64,000 nt of DNA from an uncultured Fibrobacter sp. (lineage in GTDB: Bacteria; Fibrobacterota; Fibrobacteria; Fibrobacterales; Fibrobacteraceae). Positions 1 through 7,578 of this stretch are shown in pieces. The first letter of the stretch is position 1. Each line of letters starts with the position of its first letter. The notes beneath the pieces were generated by a model that did no database searches, had not been told where the DNA came from, and saw only the letters and a list, made by a program, of their open reading frames with translations. A program made the translations under genes and the position numbers. The DNA is taken from assembly GCF_947166265.1 (NCBI RefSeq), contig NZ_CAMVDO010000005.1:102821-166820 (forward strand). The letters run 5' to 3'.

Positions 1-383
1 TAATACCTTTTGGGATAGCTTCCCGGCTGCTTAAGCGTCCTGACCCCGCGTTCAAGCAGGTTCATAATGGCGGGAGTCTTCTGCGCAGAGATTTCCATAC
101 CGAAGGGTTCGCTGAACAGCTTGGCCATCTCGGCAACAGTTTCCACCGTCTGAGCAATCGCAAGGGCGACACGTGCAGAATCCTGGCGCATTTCCTTGCC
201 CCACTCGTACTGCGAAATGTCGTACTTGAACTGCGGCGACGTGGTATCGGGAGGCGCCGGGTAAAAATTCAGCGCATTCGGGAGCGCATCAGCATCTACA
301 TAGGGTTTGACATCGGCGGCAAAGCTCACCAAGGCAGCCCCGCAAAGGGCTATAGCAGCAAAAGTTTTCTTGAGGTAAAGCAT
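1..383 (-). CDS. Class A (PAP2-type) acid phosphatase, N-terminal part
   Basis: The gene starts at 383 and runs off the left edge, so only about 127 residues are visible. Residues 1-22 form a signal peptide (positive start MLYLKK, hydrophobic core, Ala at the likely cleavage site), pointing to a periplasmic or secreted enzyme. The mature start resembles class A non-specific acid phosphatases: a YPAPP element, then SPQFKYD, a YEWGK element and AKLFSEPFGMEI, all in the order known from the PhoN family. The catalytic KX6RP and SGH motifs would lie beyond the edge and cannot be checked. There is no Shine-Dalgarno before the ATG. A TATTTTTT box lies 6 bases upstream. The family would release phosphate from organic esters; the exact substrate is unknown. 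Confidence 0.72.
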   Translation of the reverse strand, partial: MLYLKKTFAAIALCGAALVSFAADVKPYVDADALPNALNFYPAPPDTTSPQFKYDISQYEWGKEMRQDSARVALAIAQTVETVAEMAKLFSEPFGMEISAQKTPAIMNLLERGVRTLKQPGSYPKRY

Positions 384-400
384 TTCTCTAAAAAATACCA

Positions 401-427
401 AAAAAAAGCGCCCGGCTTAACCAGGCG
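401..427 (-). terminator. Rho-independent terminator-like hairpin upstream of the acid phosphatase
   Basis: On the minus strand CGCCTGG pairs with CCGGGCG (one G-T pair) around TTAAG and is followed by seven T. It sits only 18 bases before the phosphatase ATG, so it may end transcripts coming from the aldolase gene or attenuate the phosphatase. Confidence 0.55.
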
Positions 428-452
428 AACTTTAATAATATCGAAAATGATC

Positions 453-484
453 AGTCGTGGGCCTCGCTGCGCGAGGCCGCGACT
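453..484. repeat. Long GC-rich imperfect hairpin
   Basis: AGTCGTGGGCCTCGC pairs with GCGAGGCCGCGACT, with one mismatch and one bulged base. There is no T-run on either side, so it looks like a palindromic repeat or a structured 3' region rather than a plain terminator. Confidence 0.5.
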
Positions 485-551
485 CGTCGGCTCACCAATA
501 CGAAAGTGCAAGCATTTTTCCGCGACGCTCGGCTCCTCTGTGAGCAACAAA

Positions 552-574
552 GCCCCCAGGTGTTAACTGGGGGC
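552..574 (-). terminator. Terminator of the aldolase gene
   Basis: GCCCCCAG and CTGGGGGC form a perfect 8-bp stem with a 7-base loop, followed on the minus strand by TTTGTTG. It lies about 60 bases after the aldolase stop. A second perfect stem (GGATTGGCT at 585-593 with AGCCAATCC at 619-627, 25-base loop) stands between the stop codon and this hairpin. Confidence 0.65.
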
Positions 575-632
575 GGTTGCGAGAGGATTGGCTCCAGAGT
601 AAGAACCTTGATGGGCTTAGCCAATCCGGTCT

Positions 633-1574
633 TTAATCATTCATCATATGATTGTAGAACTTGCGGTAGTTGTCACGGTCTTCGGTCTTACGGACGGCGA
701 TAGCATCCTGCGGATGGCGGTTCAGCATACCGGTAATCATCTGCGGAATGATGTAACCCCATTCGTACTTTTCCTTGAGCGGCAAGAACAGTTCCTGGTA
801 GGCATCGAGCACCGGACGCAGGTCATACTTCGGGTTCTTGAGGAAGCCGAGGAGCAGTTCGGTGGTGCAGTTACCGGCGCCACGGCCCATGCCAGACACG
901 GAACCGTCGAGGTAATCCACATGATTGATGATGGCCTGAATCGTGTTGGAGAAAGCGAGCTGCTGGTTGTTATGACCATGGAAACCGAACTTCTTGCCCT
1001 TCACGATGCTCTTGTAACGGGCCAGTTCCTTATCGATATCTTCCTGGTAGAAAGCGCCGAAACTGTCGACGAGGTAAAGCACGTCTGCCTTGCATTCTTC
1101 GTTCACCTGGTGCAGGGCTTCGTCGAGTTCCGGACCGCGGTCACGGCTCACGGCCATAATGTTGAGGGTCGTCTCGTAGCCCATTTCGTGGAAGGCGTTC
1201 ACCATTTCGATACCCTTGTCAATGTTCTTCACGTAGCTTGCCACGCGGAACATCTGGTACGGGCTTTCGCTAGCGGGCTTCACGGCGTCCATGTTCACGC
1301 GGCCCACGTCAGCCATCACGGCCATCTTGATGTTGGAATCGATGCCGTCCTTTACCTTCCACAAAAGATCATCATCGCAGAACTTCCACGGACCATATTC
1401 CTTGGGATCGAAGAGCTCCGGAGAGTTCTTGTAGCCCATTTCCATATAGTCCACGCCGGCGGCGGAAAGGAGCGTGTAGAGGCGACGCACAAATTCGAGA
1501 GAGAAGTCGTGCTTGTTGACGAGACCGCCATCGCGGATGGTGCAGTCGAGGACTTTGATGCTTTCGTAGTACAT
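633..1574 (-). CDS. HMGL-like aldolase catalytic domain protein (DmpG-type fold)
   Basis: A 313-residue protein of the DRE-TIM metallolyase (HMGL-like) superfamily. The start at 1574 is preferred because the DCTIRDGG signature then falls near the N-terminus (residues 9-16) and a purine-rich AAAGGT site lies just upstream; a longer frame would add about 20 unrelated residues. Other visible landmarks are FGFHGHNNQQLA, with the paired metal-binding His expected in this family, and GSVSGMGRGAGN. The family cleaves or forms C-C bonds with a divalent metal, as in 4-hydroxy-2-oxovalerate aldolase or homocitrate-type synthases. No partner dehydrogenase gene is near, so the substrate is unknown. Its upstream region carries an ACGCA-N5-TGCGT palindrome. 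Confidence 0.8.
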   Translation of the reverse strand: MYYESIKVLDCTIRDGGLVNKHDFSLEFVRRLYTLLSAAGVDYMEMGYKNSPELFDPKEYGPWKFCDDDLLWKVKDGIDSNIKMAVMADVGRVNMDAVKPASESPYQMFRVASYVKNIDKGIEMVNAFHEMGYETTLNIMAVSRDRGPELDEALHQVNEECKADVLYLVDSFGAFYQEDIDKELARYKSIVKGKKFGFHGHNNQQLAFSNTIQAIINHVDYLDGSVSGMGRGAGNCTTELLLGFLKNPKYDLRPVLDAYQELFLPLKEKYEWGYIIPQMITGMLNRHPQDAIAVRKTEDRDNYRKFYNHMMND

Positions 1575-1671
1575 GGTTTTACCTTTTGTTTTACTTTCGC
1601 AGGCAAAGATAGGTTCTGCAAGGACGTAAGTCAAGAGGACGAGAATAATCCGTTCAAAAAACTACATTTTC

Positions 1672-1694
1672 AACGCAAAATTTGCGTAATTAAA
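1672..1694. promoter_or_regulatory. Candidate operator, copy 1 (perfect ACGCA-N5-TGCGT palindrome)
   Basis: ACGCAAAATTTGCGT is a perfect 15-bp palindrome followed by AATTAAA. It lies about 100 bases upstream of the aldolase start. A diverged copy lies at 1851-1873. Dyads of this size are typical of dimeric transcription factors; the factor is unknown. Confidence 0.4.
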
Positions 1695-1850
1695 TTCAAA
1701 ACACGGCTATTTCGTAAAATTCAATGACTTGCAGAAGCAACAATAGCGAGTTCCAACCTCTTAACCATTCAAAAAGGGCTCATTTTCGACTACAAGCAAA
1801 CCAAAATTCTGTAGGAATCGAAATAGAGGCGCGCCCCCCGTTCAATATTT

Positions 1851-1873
1851 AACGCACATTCTGCGTAATTAAA
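1851..1873. promoter_or_regulatory. Candidate operator, copy 2
   Basis: ACGCA and TGCGT arms around CATTC, followed by the same AATTAAA as copy 1. The three differences all fall in the centre, so the arms and right flank are conserved. It abuts the stop codon of the transporter gene. Confidence 0.35.
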
Positions 1874-1874
1874 A

Positions 1875-2780
1875 TTATCCCTTCGACAGGGTAAGGAGCA
1901 CTGCACCCGCAAGAATAATGAACGTCGCTAGGAGCAACTTGATTCGTTCGCGGGCAGTCTTGTATTCGCCGAACACGAAAACGCCCCAGGCAAGGTTCAC
2001 CAAAAGGTTCAGCTGCGTGAGCGGATAACCGATTGCATAGCCGAGCGCCCCATCCGGATCAATAGCCCAGAAGCAGCCGTGCATACCCGCCATCCAGAAA
2101 AATCCTGCCAGAACGCTCGTGACGCTCGGAGCCAGCGGATACCAGTACAGCTTGCGACGACGAATCTGGAGAATGGCAAGCAGAATCTGGCTTCCGATAA
2201 AAATGCCTATCGAGAACGGACACATGAACTCGACATCGGTCAGCTGAAGTCCCGACGCCGTAGCCAGTTTAAAGGGAATCAGGTACGTACCAAAAGCAAG
2301 GCCCCCCAGAAACGAGCGCCAGTTCTTAAAAATCGAACCGCCGTGCGAAGGCGAAAGCCGCGAAAGCCCCACCATAAAGCAAACAATCGCAGGAATCGAA
2401 AGTGCAAAAGCGGATTTTTCGTGGAACAGCAACACCCCCGAAAGGAACGACGCCAAGATGCTCATTCCCATGGAACGCACACCGGCTCCCGCAAGGTCAG
2501 CCTCGGCCTTGACCGCCCAGAAACAGAACGTTCCGCCAATCACCCACCAGAAACCGCAGAAAATTCCCACTGGGCTCAAGTTGAAAGTTCCCGTGACAAA
2601 AGCAACCACAAGCGCACTCACGAGCACGCCCCAAGTCATCATCGAAAGGAATGCCCAACTCGAAAACTTCGGCCACTTTTTAAGGGGAACCATGTAGGTG
2701 CCGAAAATAAAGATGGACATCAACGCGCCAATGTAACTACTTTCCAATGCAGAACCCCGCGAAAATTGATTGTAAAACAT
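1875..2780 (-). CDS. GRP-type (glucose/ribose porter) sugar permease
   Basis: A very hydrophobic protein of about 301 residues with roughly ten predicted membrane helices, typical of the GRP family in the drug/metabolite transporter superfamily. Repeated Gly/Trp-rich helices (GIFCGFWWVIGGTFCFWAVKAEADLAGAGVR is read as one loop-helix unit) and a second half that repeats the first support this. The family moves sugars by ion- or gradient-driven transport across the inner membrane. The start is uncertain: ATG at 2780 overlaps the end of mnmE by 44 bases, while an internal ATG at 2720 would cut into the first helix, so the upstream start (or a TTG at 2747) is preferred. It is probably cotranscribed with mnmE. 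Substrate unknown. Confidence 0.72.
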   Translation of the reverse strand: MFYNQFSRGSALESSYIGALMSIFIFGTYMVPLKKWPKFSSWAFLSMMTWGVLVSALVVAFVTGTFNLSPVGIFCGFWWVIGGTFCFWAVKAEADLAGAGVRSMGMSILASFLSGVLLFHEKSAFALSIPAIVCFMVGLSRLSPSHGGSIFKNWRSFLGGLAFGTYLIPFKLATASGLQLTDVEFMCPFSIGIFIGSQILLAILQIRRRKLYWYPLAPSVTSVLAGFFWMAGMHGCFWAIDPDGALGYAIGYPLTQLNLLVNLAWGVFVFGEYKTARERIKLLLATFIILAGAVLLTLSKG

Positions 2781-4140
2781 CTTCGGACGAAATTTCGCCC
2801 GTTATACTCTGAAGCGCCCTGCGCACCAGCTGCATCTCGAAAGCGAGAAGCTCCACCGCCGGATTTTCGCGCAACTGGGCAAGCACCCGGTCGACTCCCG
2901 CAAGGGCCTCTTCGAGGCAGGACTTTTCGCGTTCGCTCGTAATCCAGAGGTCTTCGGCGTTTTCGGTTTTCTTGAACAAGACTGCGTTCATGGCACTCTT
3001 GAGTTCGGCAAGGCCTTCGCCGGTTTTCGAGGAGATGCTAAGAGATCCTTCGGCCCCTCGACAAGCTCGGGGACCTTGGTCGGGTTGGTGCACATCAACA
3101 AGCTCAGTGACCTTTTGCCGAACTACAGCCAAATCGCACTTGGAGTACACCGTAAAATCCGGGTGGACTGTTTCGTCTCTCGTCTGTAGGGCTCCGCCCG
3201 TTCTCTCGTCTGAACCATCCACTACCAAAATTTTCAGGTCAGCCTCGTCGAGAATTTCGCGGGACTTTTTCATGCTGAGCGCATCGAGTTCATCGGTAGC
3301 CTTGTCGGCAATTCCCGCCGTATCGACCAGGCGAATTTCACCACCGTCCAAGAACAGGCGAACTTCCACAAAATCACGCGTCGTACCGGGAACATTGCTC
3401 ACGAGCACGCGGTCTTCTCCAAGGAGAGCGTTCACAAGGCTCGACTTGCCCGCATTGGGCGCCCCGTACAAAACCGCAAGCGGTAGCCTACTCAGGCTAG
3501 CCTTGCCGCGGAAACTTTCGAGGATAGCCTTGATTGATTCGCGGATGTTTTCGAACTTTTCCTGCCAACCATTGTAATCGGGGTCGGCCTCCTCTTCGGC
3601 AAAGTCCACATCGAGTTCGAGGCGGGCCGAGATATCCTTGACCTGCGCCGTCAAGGTCGCAATTTTCTTGGAAAGAGCCCCCGAAAGGAGCCGGTGGGCA
3701 TTTTCGAGTTCGGCACGGTTTGCGCTGTGAATGACGTCTGCCACCGATTCGGCCTGGGTCAAATCCATTTTTCCGTTCAGGAAAGCGCGGCGCGTGTATT
3801 CACCGGGTTCTGCCAGGCGAACGCCTTCGATGCCACGAATCGCCTGCAACAAATCGCGAACGATTAGCGGGTTTCCGTGCGGGTAAAGTTCCAGCACATC
3901 TTCACCGGTGTACGAATTCGGGGCCGCAAAGTAAATGTACAATAGGCTATCGAGCACCTTGTGCGACTTGGGATCGCGAGCGGTCCCCAAATTCGCCATT
4001 CGCGGGACAAGCGAAGATGCCGCCTTTTCCCCGAACAGTTCCGCAACGACACGACGCACCTGCGAACCACTCACACGGAGTGCAGCCACGGCACTCACGC
4101 CCATTGGCGTCATCGGTGCAACGATCGTCAGAGAATCCAT
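2737..4140 (-). CDS. mnmE: tRNA uridine-5-carboxymethylaminomethyl(34) synthesis GTPase MnmE
   Basis: 467 residues. MnmE works with MnmG to modify U34 of certain tRNAs. An N-terminal folate-binding domain (about 1-115) is followed by a helical domain, with an inserted G domain: P-loop GAPNAGKSS near residue 225, DTAGI, a G4-like SKCD (usual NKxD) and a G5-like SSKTGEG. The protein ends in the family's CIGK tail, whose Cys is needed for catalysis. Two oddities lie in the G domain: palindromic repeats at 3052-3112 encode about 20 extra residues between G4 and G5, and TCTCGTC-type repeats at 3171-3213 encode part of DERTGGALQTRDET. The ATG has no Shine-Dalgarno; TATATTT lies 6 bases before it. 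Confidence 0.95.
   Translation of the reverse strand: MDSLTIVAPMTPMGVSAVAALRVSGSQVRRVVAELFGEKAASSLVPRMANLGTARDPKSHKVLDSLLYIYFAAPNSYTGEDVLELYPHGNPLIVRDLLQAIRGIEGVRLAEPGEYTRRAFLNGKMDLTQAESVADVIHSANRAELENAHRLLSGALSKKIATLTAQVKDISARLELDVDFAEEEADPDYNGWQEKFENIRESIKAILESFRGKASLSRLPLAVLYGAPNAGKSSLVNALLGEDRVLVSNVPGTTRDFVEVRLFLDGGEIRLVDTAGIADKATDELDALSMKKSREILDEADLKILVVDGSDERTGGALQTRDETVHPDFTVYSKCDLAVVRQKVTELVDVHQPDQGPRACRGAEGSLSISSKTGEGLAELKSAMNAVLFKKTENAEDLWITSEREKSCLEEALAGVDRVLAQLRENPAVELLAFEMQLVRRALQSITGEISSEDVLQSIFAGFCIGK
3052..3075. repeat. Small palindromic repeat inside mnmE
   Basis: In the coding direction, arms GGTCCCC and GGGGCC surround the core GAGCTTGTCGA. The same core with other arms occurs at 3087-3112, in polA and at 17665. 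The frame stays open through it. Confidence 0.7.
3087..3112. repeat. Second palindromic repeat inside mnmE
   Basis: In the coding direction the core GAGCTTGTTGA follows GGTCACT and precedes TGTGCACC, so the arms are partly complementary. It lies 11 bases from the copy at 3052-3075 and encodes TELVDVH. Confidence 0.6.
3171..3213. repeat. TCTCGTC-type short repeats inside mnmE
   Basis: TTTCGTCTCTCGTCTG at 3171-3186 and TTCTCTCGTCTGAACC at 3201-3216 match the tandem repeat in front of recO (62661-62688). Here they are translated, in the other direction, as part of DERTGGALQTRDET. Confidence 0.55.
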
Positions 4141-4146
4141 ACCCCG

Positions 4147-4153
4147 AAATATA
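4147..4153 (-). promoter_or_regulatory. Probable -10 element of mnmE
   Basis: TATATTT on the minus strand, 6 bases before the ATG. The same TATATTTA box precedes the two pilin-like genes, where it stands at normal promoter distance. With only 6 bases left, transcription would start at or very near the ATG. Confidence 0.45.
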
Positions 4154-4300
4154 AAAAAAAGTTGACAGAACTTAGCGACAAAGCCCCAAAATGGTTATTG
4201 GATAGGCACTTAGGGAACACACCCCCTGTGCAAAGCATCACAACGTAAGGGTTTATTTTCTTACATGATTATTGCAATGACACATTTTTTCCCGATTTTT

Positions 4301-4308
4301 TATAGATT
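4301..4308 (+). promoter_or_regulatory. Probable -10 element of the aldose epimerase gene
   Basis: TATAGATT stands 8 bases before the ATG and after a T-rich stretch. No Shine-Dalgarno is present, which fits a leaderless or near-leaderless transcript. Confidence 0.4.
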
Positions 4309-4316
4309 AGCTCTAT

Positions 4317-5342
4317 ATGAATCAATTTAAGCTGATTTTTCGTCCATTGGGAACGCTCCCCCGCTTTGTGTTGCAGCGCGAAGACGGAGCTGAAATCGAA
4401 ATCCTGAGCGGCTACGGTTGCGGACTCAACGCATGGAGCGTTCCCGTAGACAACGCCCTGAACACACGCACATCTTCTTCGCTCAACCTGCTGTTCGGCT
4501 ACCAGGACGAATCCGTTCTCCGGAAAACTGCCCCCGATACGAACGCCGGGTGCAGACTCACCCCCTTCGCCGGACGAACCGCCTTTGCAAAGTTCAACTG
4601 GAAAGGCAACGAATACAAGCTTGTGAACAACGTAAGTTGGGCTCCGCACGCCCTGCACGGATTCCTGCAAGACAAGGAATGGCTGTTCGAAAGTTACGAA
4701 AGCGACTCGCAAAGTTGCACCGCCGTATTCACCTGCGACTGGCCGGGTGCATTCGCCGGTTTCCCGTTCCCCTTCCGTGCCACGAACTCCATCACCTTTA
4801 CAGGTGAAAGCGTCTCCGTCACCTCGACCGTACAGAATATCGGCAAAACCGACATGCCCTATTCCGAAGGCTGGCACCCCTACTTCACCTTGGGCGAAAA
4901 AATCGACAACCTTACCCTGAAACTCCCGAAAACATCGCGAGCCCTTCTGGACAAGGCCGACATTCCCACCGGGGAATACAAGGAAGACCCGAGGTTCACC
5001 AACGGACGCAAGATCTACGACGAATTTATCAACGACTGTTTCTGCCTTGAAAAGGAAGTTGCCGAGCTGAATGCCGCCGACTCCGACTTTATCAACAATG
5101 TCCACGCCGAACTCGAAAGCGACCGCTACGAGCTTGACATCTGGCAAAAGGCCGGCCACGAACAGTACAACGCCATCCAGATCTATACCCCGCCCGACCG
5201 TATGAGCATCGCCATCGAGCCCATGACCTCCGAGCCCGACGTGCTAAACCACCACCGTGGCCTGATCGTGATTCCGCCCGGCGAAGAACGCTCCTTCACG
5301 TTCGGATTCAATTTCCACGAAAAGCAGGGCATCGAGCTCTAA
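4317..5342 (+). CDS. Aldose 1-epimerase family protein (mutarotase-like)
   Basis: 341 residues, the usual length for the galactose mutarotase-like family. It interconverts alpha and beta anomers of aldoses, useful when cell-wall polysaccharides are broken down. His111 and His114 in PHALHGF and His187 in EGWHPYF match the family's active-site histidines in order and spacing. A late acidic region (residues 285-305, IAIEPMTSEPD) fits the catalytic Glu. No signal peptide is seen, so it should be cytoplasmic. It is transcribed toward the mannanase genes but has its own terminator, so it is probably a single-gene unit. It could act on a related sugar such as mannose or a hexose 6-phosphate. Confidence 0.85.
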   Translation: MNQFKLIFRPLGTLPRFVLQREDGAEIEILSGYGCGLNAWSVPVDNALNTRTSSSLNLLFGYQDESVLRKTAPDTNAGCRLTPFAGRTAFAKFNWKGNEYKLVNNVSWAPHALHGFLQDKEWLFESYESDSQSCTAVFTCDWPGAFAGFPFPFRATNSITFTGESVSVTSTVQNIGKTDMPYSEGWHPYFTLGEKIDNLTLKLPKTSRALLDKADIPTGEYKEDPRFTNGRKIYDEFINDCFCLEKEVAELNAADSDFINNVHAELESDRYELDIWQKAGHEQYNAIQIYTPPDRMSIAIEPMTSEPDVLNHHRGLIVIPPGEERSFTFGFNFHEKQGIEL

Positions 5343-5390
5343 AGTTTCGGCCCTAAAATTGGCCCCAAAAGGCGAAAAAAAGCATTTTTC

Positions 5391-5416
5391 AAAGTCCGTC
5401 TGCCCCGACGGACTTT
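5391..5416 (+). terminator. Terminator of the aldose epimerase gene
   Basis: AAAGTCCGTC and GACGGACTTT form a perfect 10-bp stem around TGCCCC, ending in a run of T. Confidence 0.85.
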
Positions 5417-5519
5417 TTGTTGAGAAAACCCCAACGTTTTGTTCAACAGGTGTCAAAAAGTTCTTTGAATTCACCACTTTATAACCTATTTTCCTAGTCG
5501 AAATTAAAGGAGTCTTACT

Positions 5520-7421
5520 ATGAGTATCAGAAAAACCGTCTTTAGCCTGGGCCTTGCAGCTCTCGCCACCACGTTTATCGCCTGTTCCGACGATTCGAGC
5601 AGCAGCGTCGACCCAACAGACACCGTCGACGACAATCCGACCGTGACCCCGAGCGACTCGACCGCGACCAACCCCAGCGATTCCACGGCGGTCAACGATT
5701 CTACCGCAACAAAAGACTCCACGGCAAACAACCCCGACAACGGCCAGAATCCCCCCGAAAGACCCGGTTCGTTCAGCTACCAGCCCGTGACCGAGGGTGC
5801 CACCGAAAGCGCCCAGAAGCTTTATAACTTCCTTGCCACGAACTACGGCGTAAAGACCGTTTCTGGCGTGATGACCGGTGACGTGAGCACCGCTACCGTC
5901 AAAGAACTTCCCGACGTTGTCTCGTTCAACGAACATTCCGGCAAATACCCCGCCCTCGTCGGTTTCGACTTTTTGTTCGCCACCGGCGTAAAGGGTAGCG
6001 ATGCCTGGTACCAGAGCTACACGAAAATGGCTCTCGATGCCGCCAAGGACCTGTGGAGCCAGGGCGGTATTCCGGCCTTCACTTGGCACTGGAAAGACCC
6101 GAGCGATGCAATCGACGCATTCTACACCAAGTCCGGCAACGCAAGCGAATTTACCGAATTTGATTTCACTCAGGGCTTTGCAGACCCCAACTGCACCGCA
6201 AACTGCACCTGGAATACCGAATCCGAAACTTACAAGCAGCTCGTTAGCGACATCGACGAAATCGCCGACATGTTCCTCGGTCTGCAGGAAGCCGGTGTGG
6301 CAGCAATCTTCCGCCCGCTCCACGAAGCAAGCGGCAAGTGGTTCTGGTGGGGCACCAAGGGTGGCGCCGCCTTCCAGGCTCTTTACAACTTAGTCTATGA
6401 CGAAATGGTTTCTGTAAAGGGCGTTAAGAACCTCGTGTGGGTATGGAACCCCGAATACGCCAACGACACCGACTGGAACCCGGGTGCAAGCAAGTACGAC
6501 GTGATCAGCCTCGACATTTACGAAGTGTGGGATTACAGCAGCAAGTACACCCAGGCCTATGCCGAACTTACGACAAACTACGGCAACGGCAAGATGTTCG
6601 CCGTCTCTGAAAACGGCCCGATTCCCGACATGTCCGTGATGGCCGCAAGCAAAACCAAATGGGCCTGGTGGATGCCGTGGTACCAGACTTGGGACGGCAA
6701 GTACCTCGACCACACGGTTGAAGCAGTCTGGAAAGCCAACATGGAAAGCCCCTGCACCATCAGTCTCGAAAGCATGCCCGGCTGGGACAGCTACACCATT
6801 TCTACAACGCCGGTCGCCGCCTGCGAAGTCGGCTACGAACTCGGAACGCTTGACACCGCTCGCAACATCGAAGAAGTTTACCCCGCAGACCTCGAAACAA
6901 ACGGCTGGCTGAAGGCAAAGCTCTCCGCTGCAGACGGTGAAACCGCAAAGGGTAACGTCGTCATTCTCGACAGCAATATCCCGGATATGTCTTCTGCACA
7001 GAAACTCACCATGAAGGTCTACAACACCAACCAGCTTTCCGGCATCTGGTTCACGGTAGCTTTCCTCACGGGCGAACCGGACTGGGCATGGGCTCAACCC
7101 GAAGGTTGCTGGGTGAACGCAGGCCAGGAAACCACCTGCGAAATCGACCTTACGACAACAGCTAAGTCCGTGACAAAGGTCGTCGACGGCAAAGAAGTCA
7201 AAGAAGACGTCGTGCTCACGGGTGACGACTACGCCGCCTTCATGGGTAACGTTTCTAAGGTCTACATCGAAATCTACGCCGAAGGCTTCAGCGGAACCGT
7301 CTACTACGACGCCGTCACCGTCGACGGGGCTACGGTCATCAACGACTTTGATGCCGCCCAGAAAATCACGGTAGAACAAGGCAGTTTCGTCAAAGCAAGC
7401 GTGGTCGGAAACGGCAACTAA
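5520..7421 (+). CDS. GH26 beta-mannanase, lipoprotein
   Basis: 633 residues. A lipoprotein signal ends at Cys22 (TFIAC), followed by an Asp/Ser/Thr-rich linker to about residue 90. The GH26 (beta/alpha)8 domain spans about 95-420. Glu269 in RPLHEASGKWFWWG is the expected acid/base and Glu364 in SENGPIP the nucleophile of endo-1,4-beta-mannanases. Residues about 445-615 form a beta-rich domain that could bind carbohydrate. Unlike its two neighbours it has no C-terminal sorting domain, so it should stay anchored by its lipid. A strong AAAGGAGT site precedes the ATG. It is the first of three tandem GH26 genes and has its own terminator. Confidence 0.92.
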   Translation: MSIRKTVFSLGLAALATTFIACSDDSSSSVDPTDTVDDNPTVTPSDSTATNPSDSTAVNDSTATKDSTANNPDNGQNPPERPGSFSYQPVTEGATESAQKLYNFLATNYGVKTVSGVMTGDVSTATVKELPDVVSFNEHSGKYPALVGFDFLFATGVKGSDAWYQSYTKMALDAAKDLWSQGGIPAFTWHWKDPSDAIDAFYTKSGNASEFTEFDFTQGFADPNCTANCTWNTESETYKQLVSDIDEIADMFLGLQEAGVAAIFRPLHEASGKWFWWGTKGGAAFQALYNLVYDEMVSVKGVKNLVWVWNPEYANDTDWNPGASKYDVISLDIYEVWDYSSKYTQAYAELTTNYGNGKMFAVSENGPIPDMSVMAASKTKWAWWMPWYQTWDGKYLDHTVEAVWKANMESPCTISLESMPGWDSYTISTTPVAACEVGYELGTLDTARNIEEVYPADLETNGWLKAKLSAADGETAKGNVVILDSNIPDMSSAQKLTMKVYNTNQLSGIWFTVAFLTGEPDWAWAQPEGCWVNAGQETTCEIDLTTTAKSVTKVVDGKEVKEDVVLTGDDYAAFMGNVSKVYIEIYAEGFSGTVYYDAVTVDGATVINDFDAAQKITVEQGSFVKASVVGNGN

Positions 7422-7458
7422 AATGAGTTTCCTAACTCCCTTTTCATTCTGACTCCTT

Positions 7459-7498
7459 GAATCCCTGCGGATTAACCCATGGTTGTCCGCGGGGATTC
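7459..7498 (+). terminator. Terminator of the lipoprotein mannanase gene
   Basis: GAATCCC-T-GCGGA on the left pairs with TCCGC-GGGGATTC on the right around a short loop, followed by TTCTTTTT. Confidence 0.8.
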
Positions 7499-7578
7499 TT
7501 CTTTTTAGGCTACAAACAACCGCAACGCGCGAAATTAAACTATTTTAAGAAAGATAAGCCCTGCCTGGAGATTGTATA

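Larger units (their letters stand above)
1575..1874. other. 300-bp intergenic region with two copies of a palindromic element
   Basis: No gene is visible here. The region holds two related 23-bp elements at 1672-1694 and 1851-1873 (20 of 23 positions identical), listed separately. The remainder is AT-rich and probably contains the promoter of the aldolase gene. Confidence 0.5.

Noticed and set aside
648..1727. Plus-strand open frame opposite the aldolase
   Set aside because: The aldolase frame carries DCTIRDGG and other motifs; the opposite frame does not.
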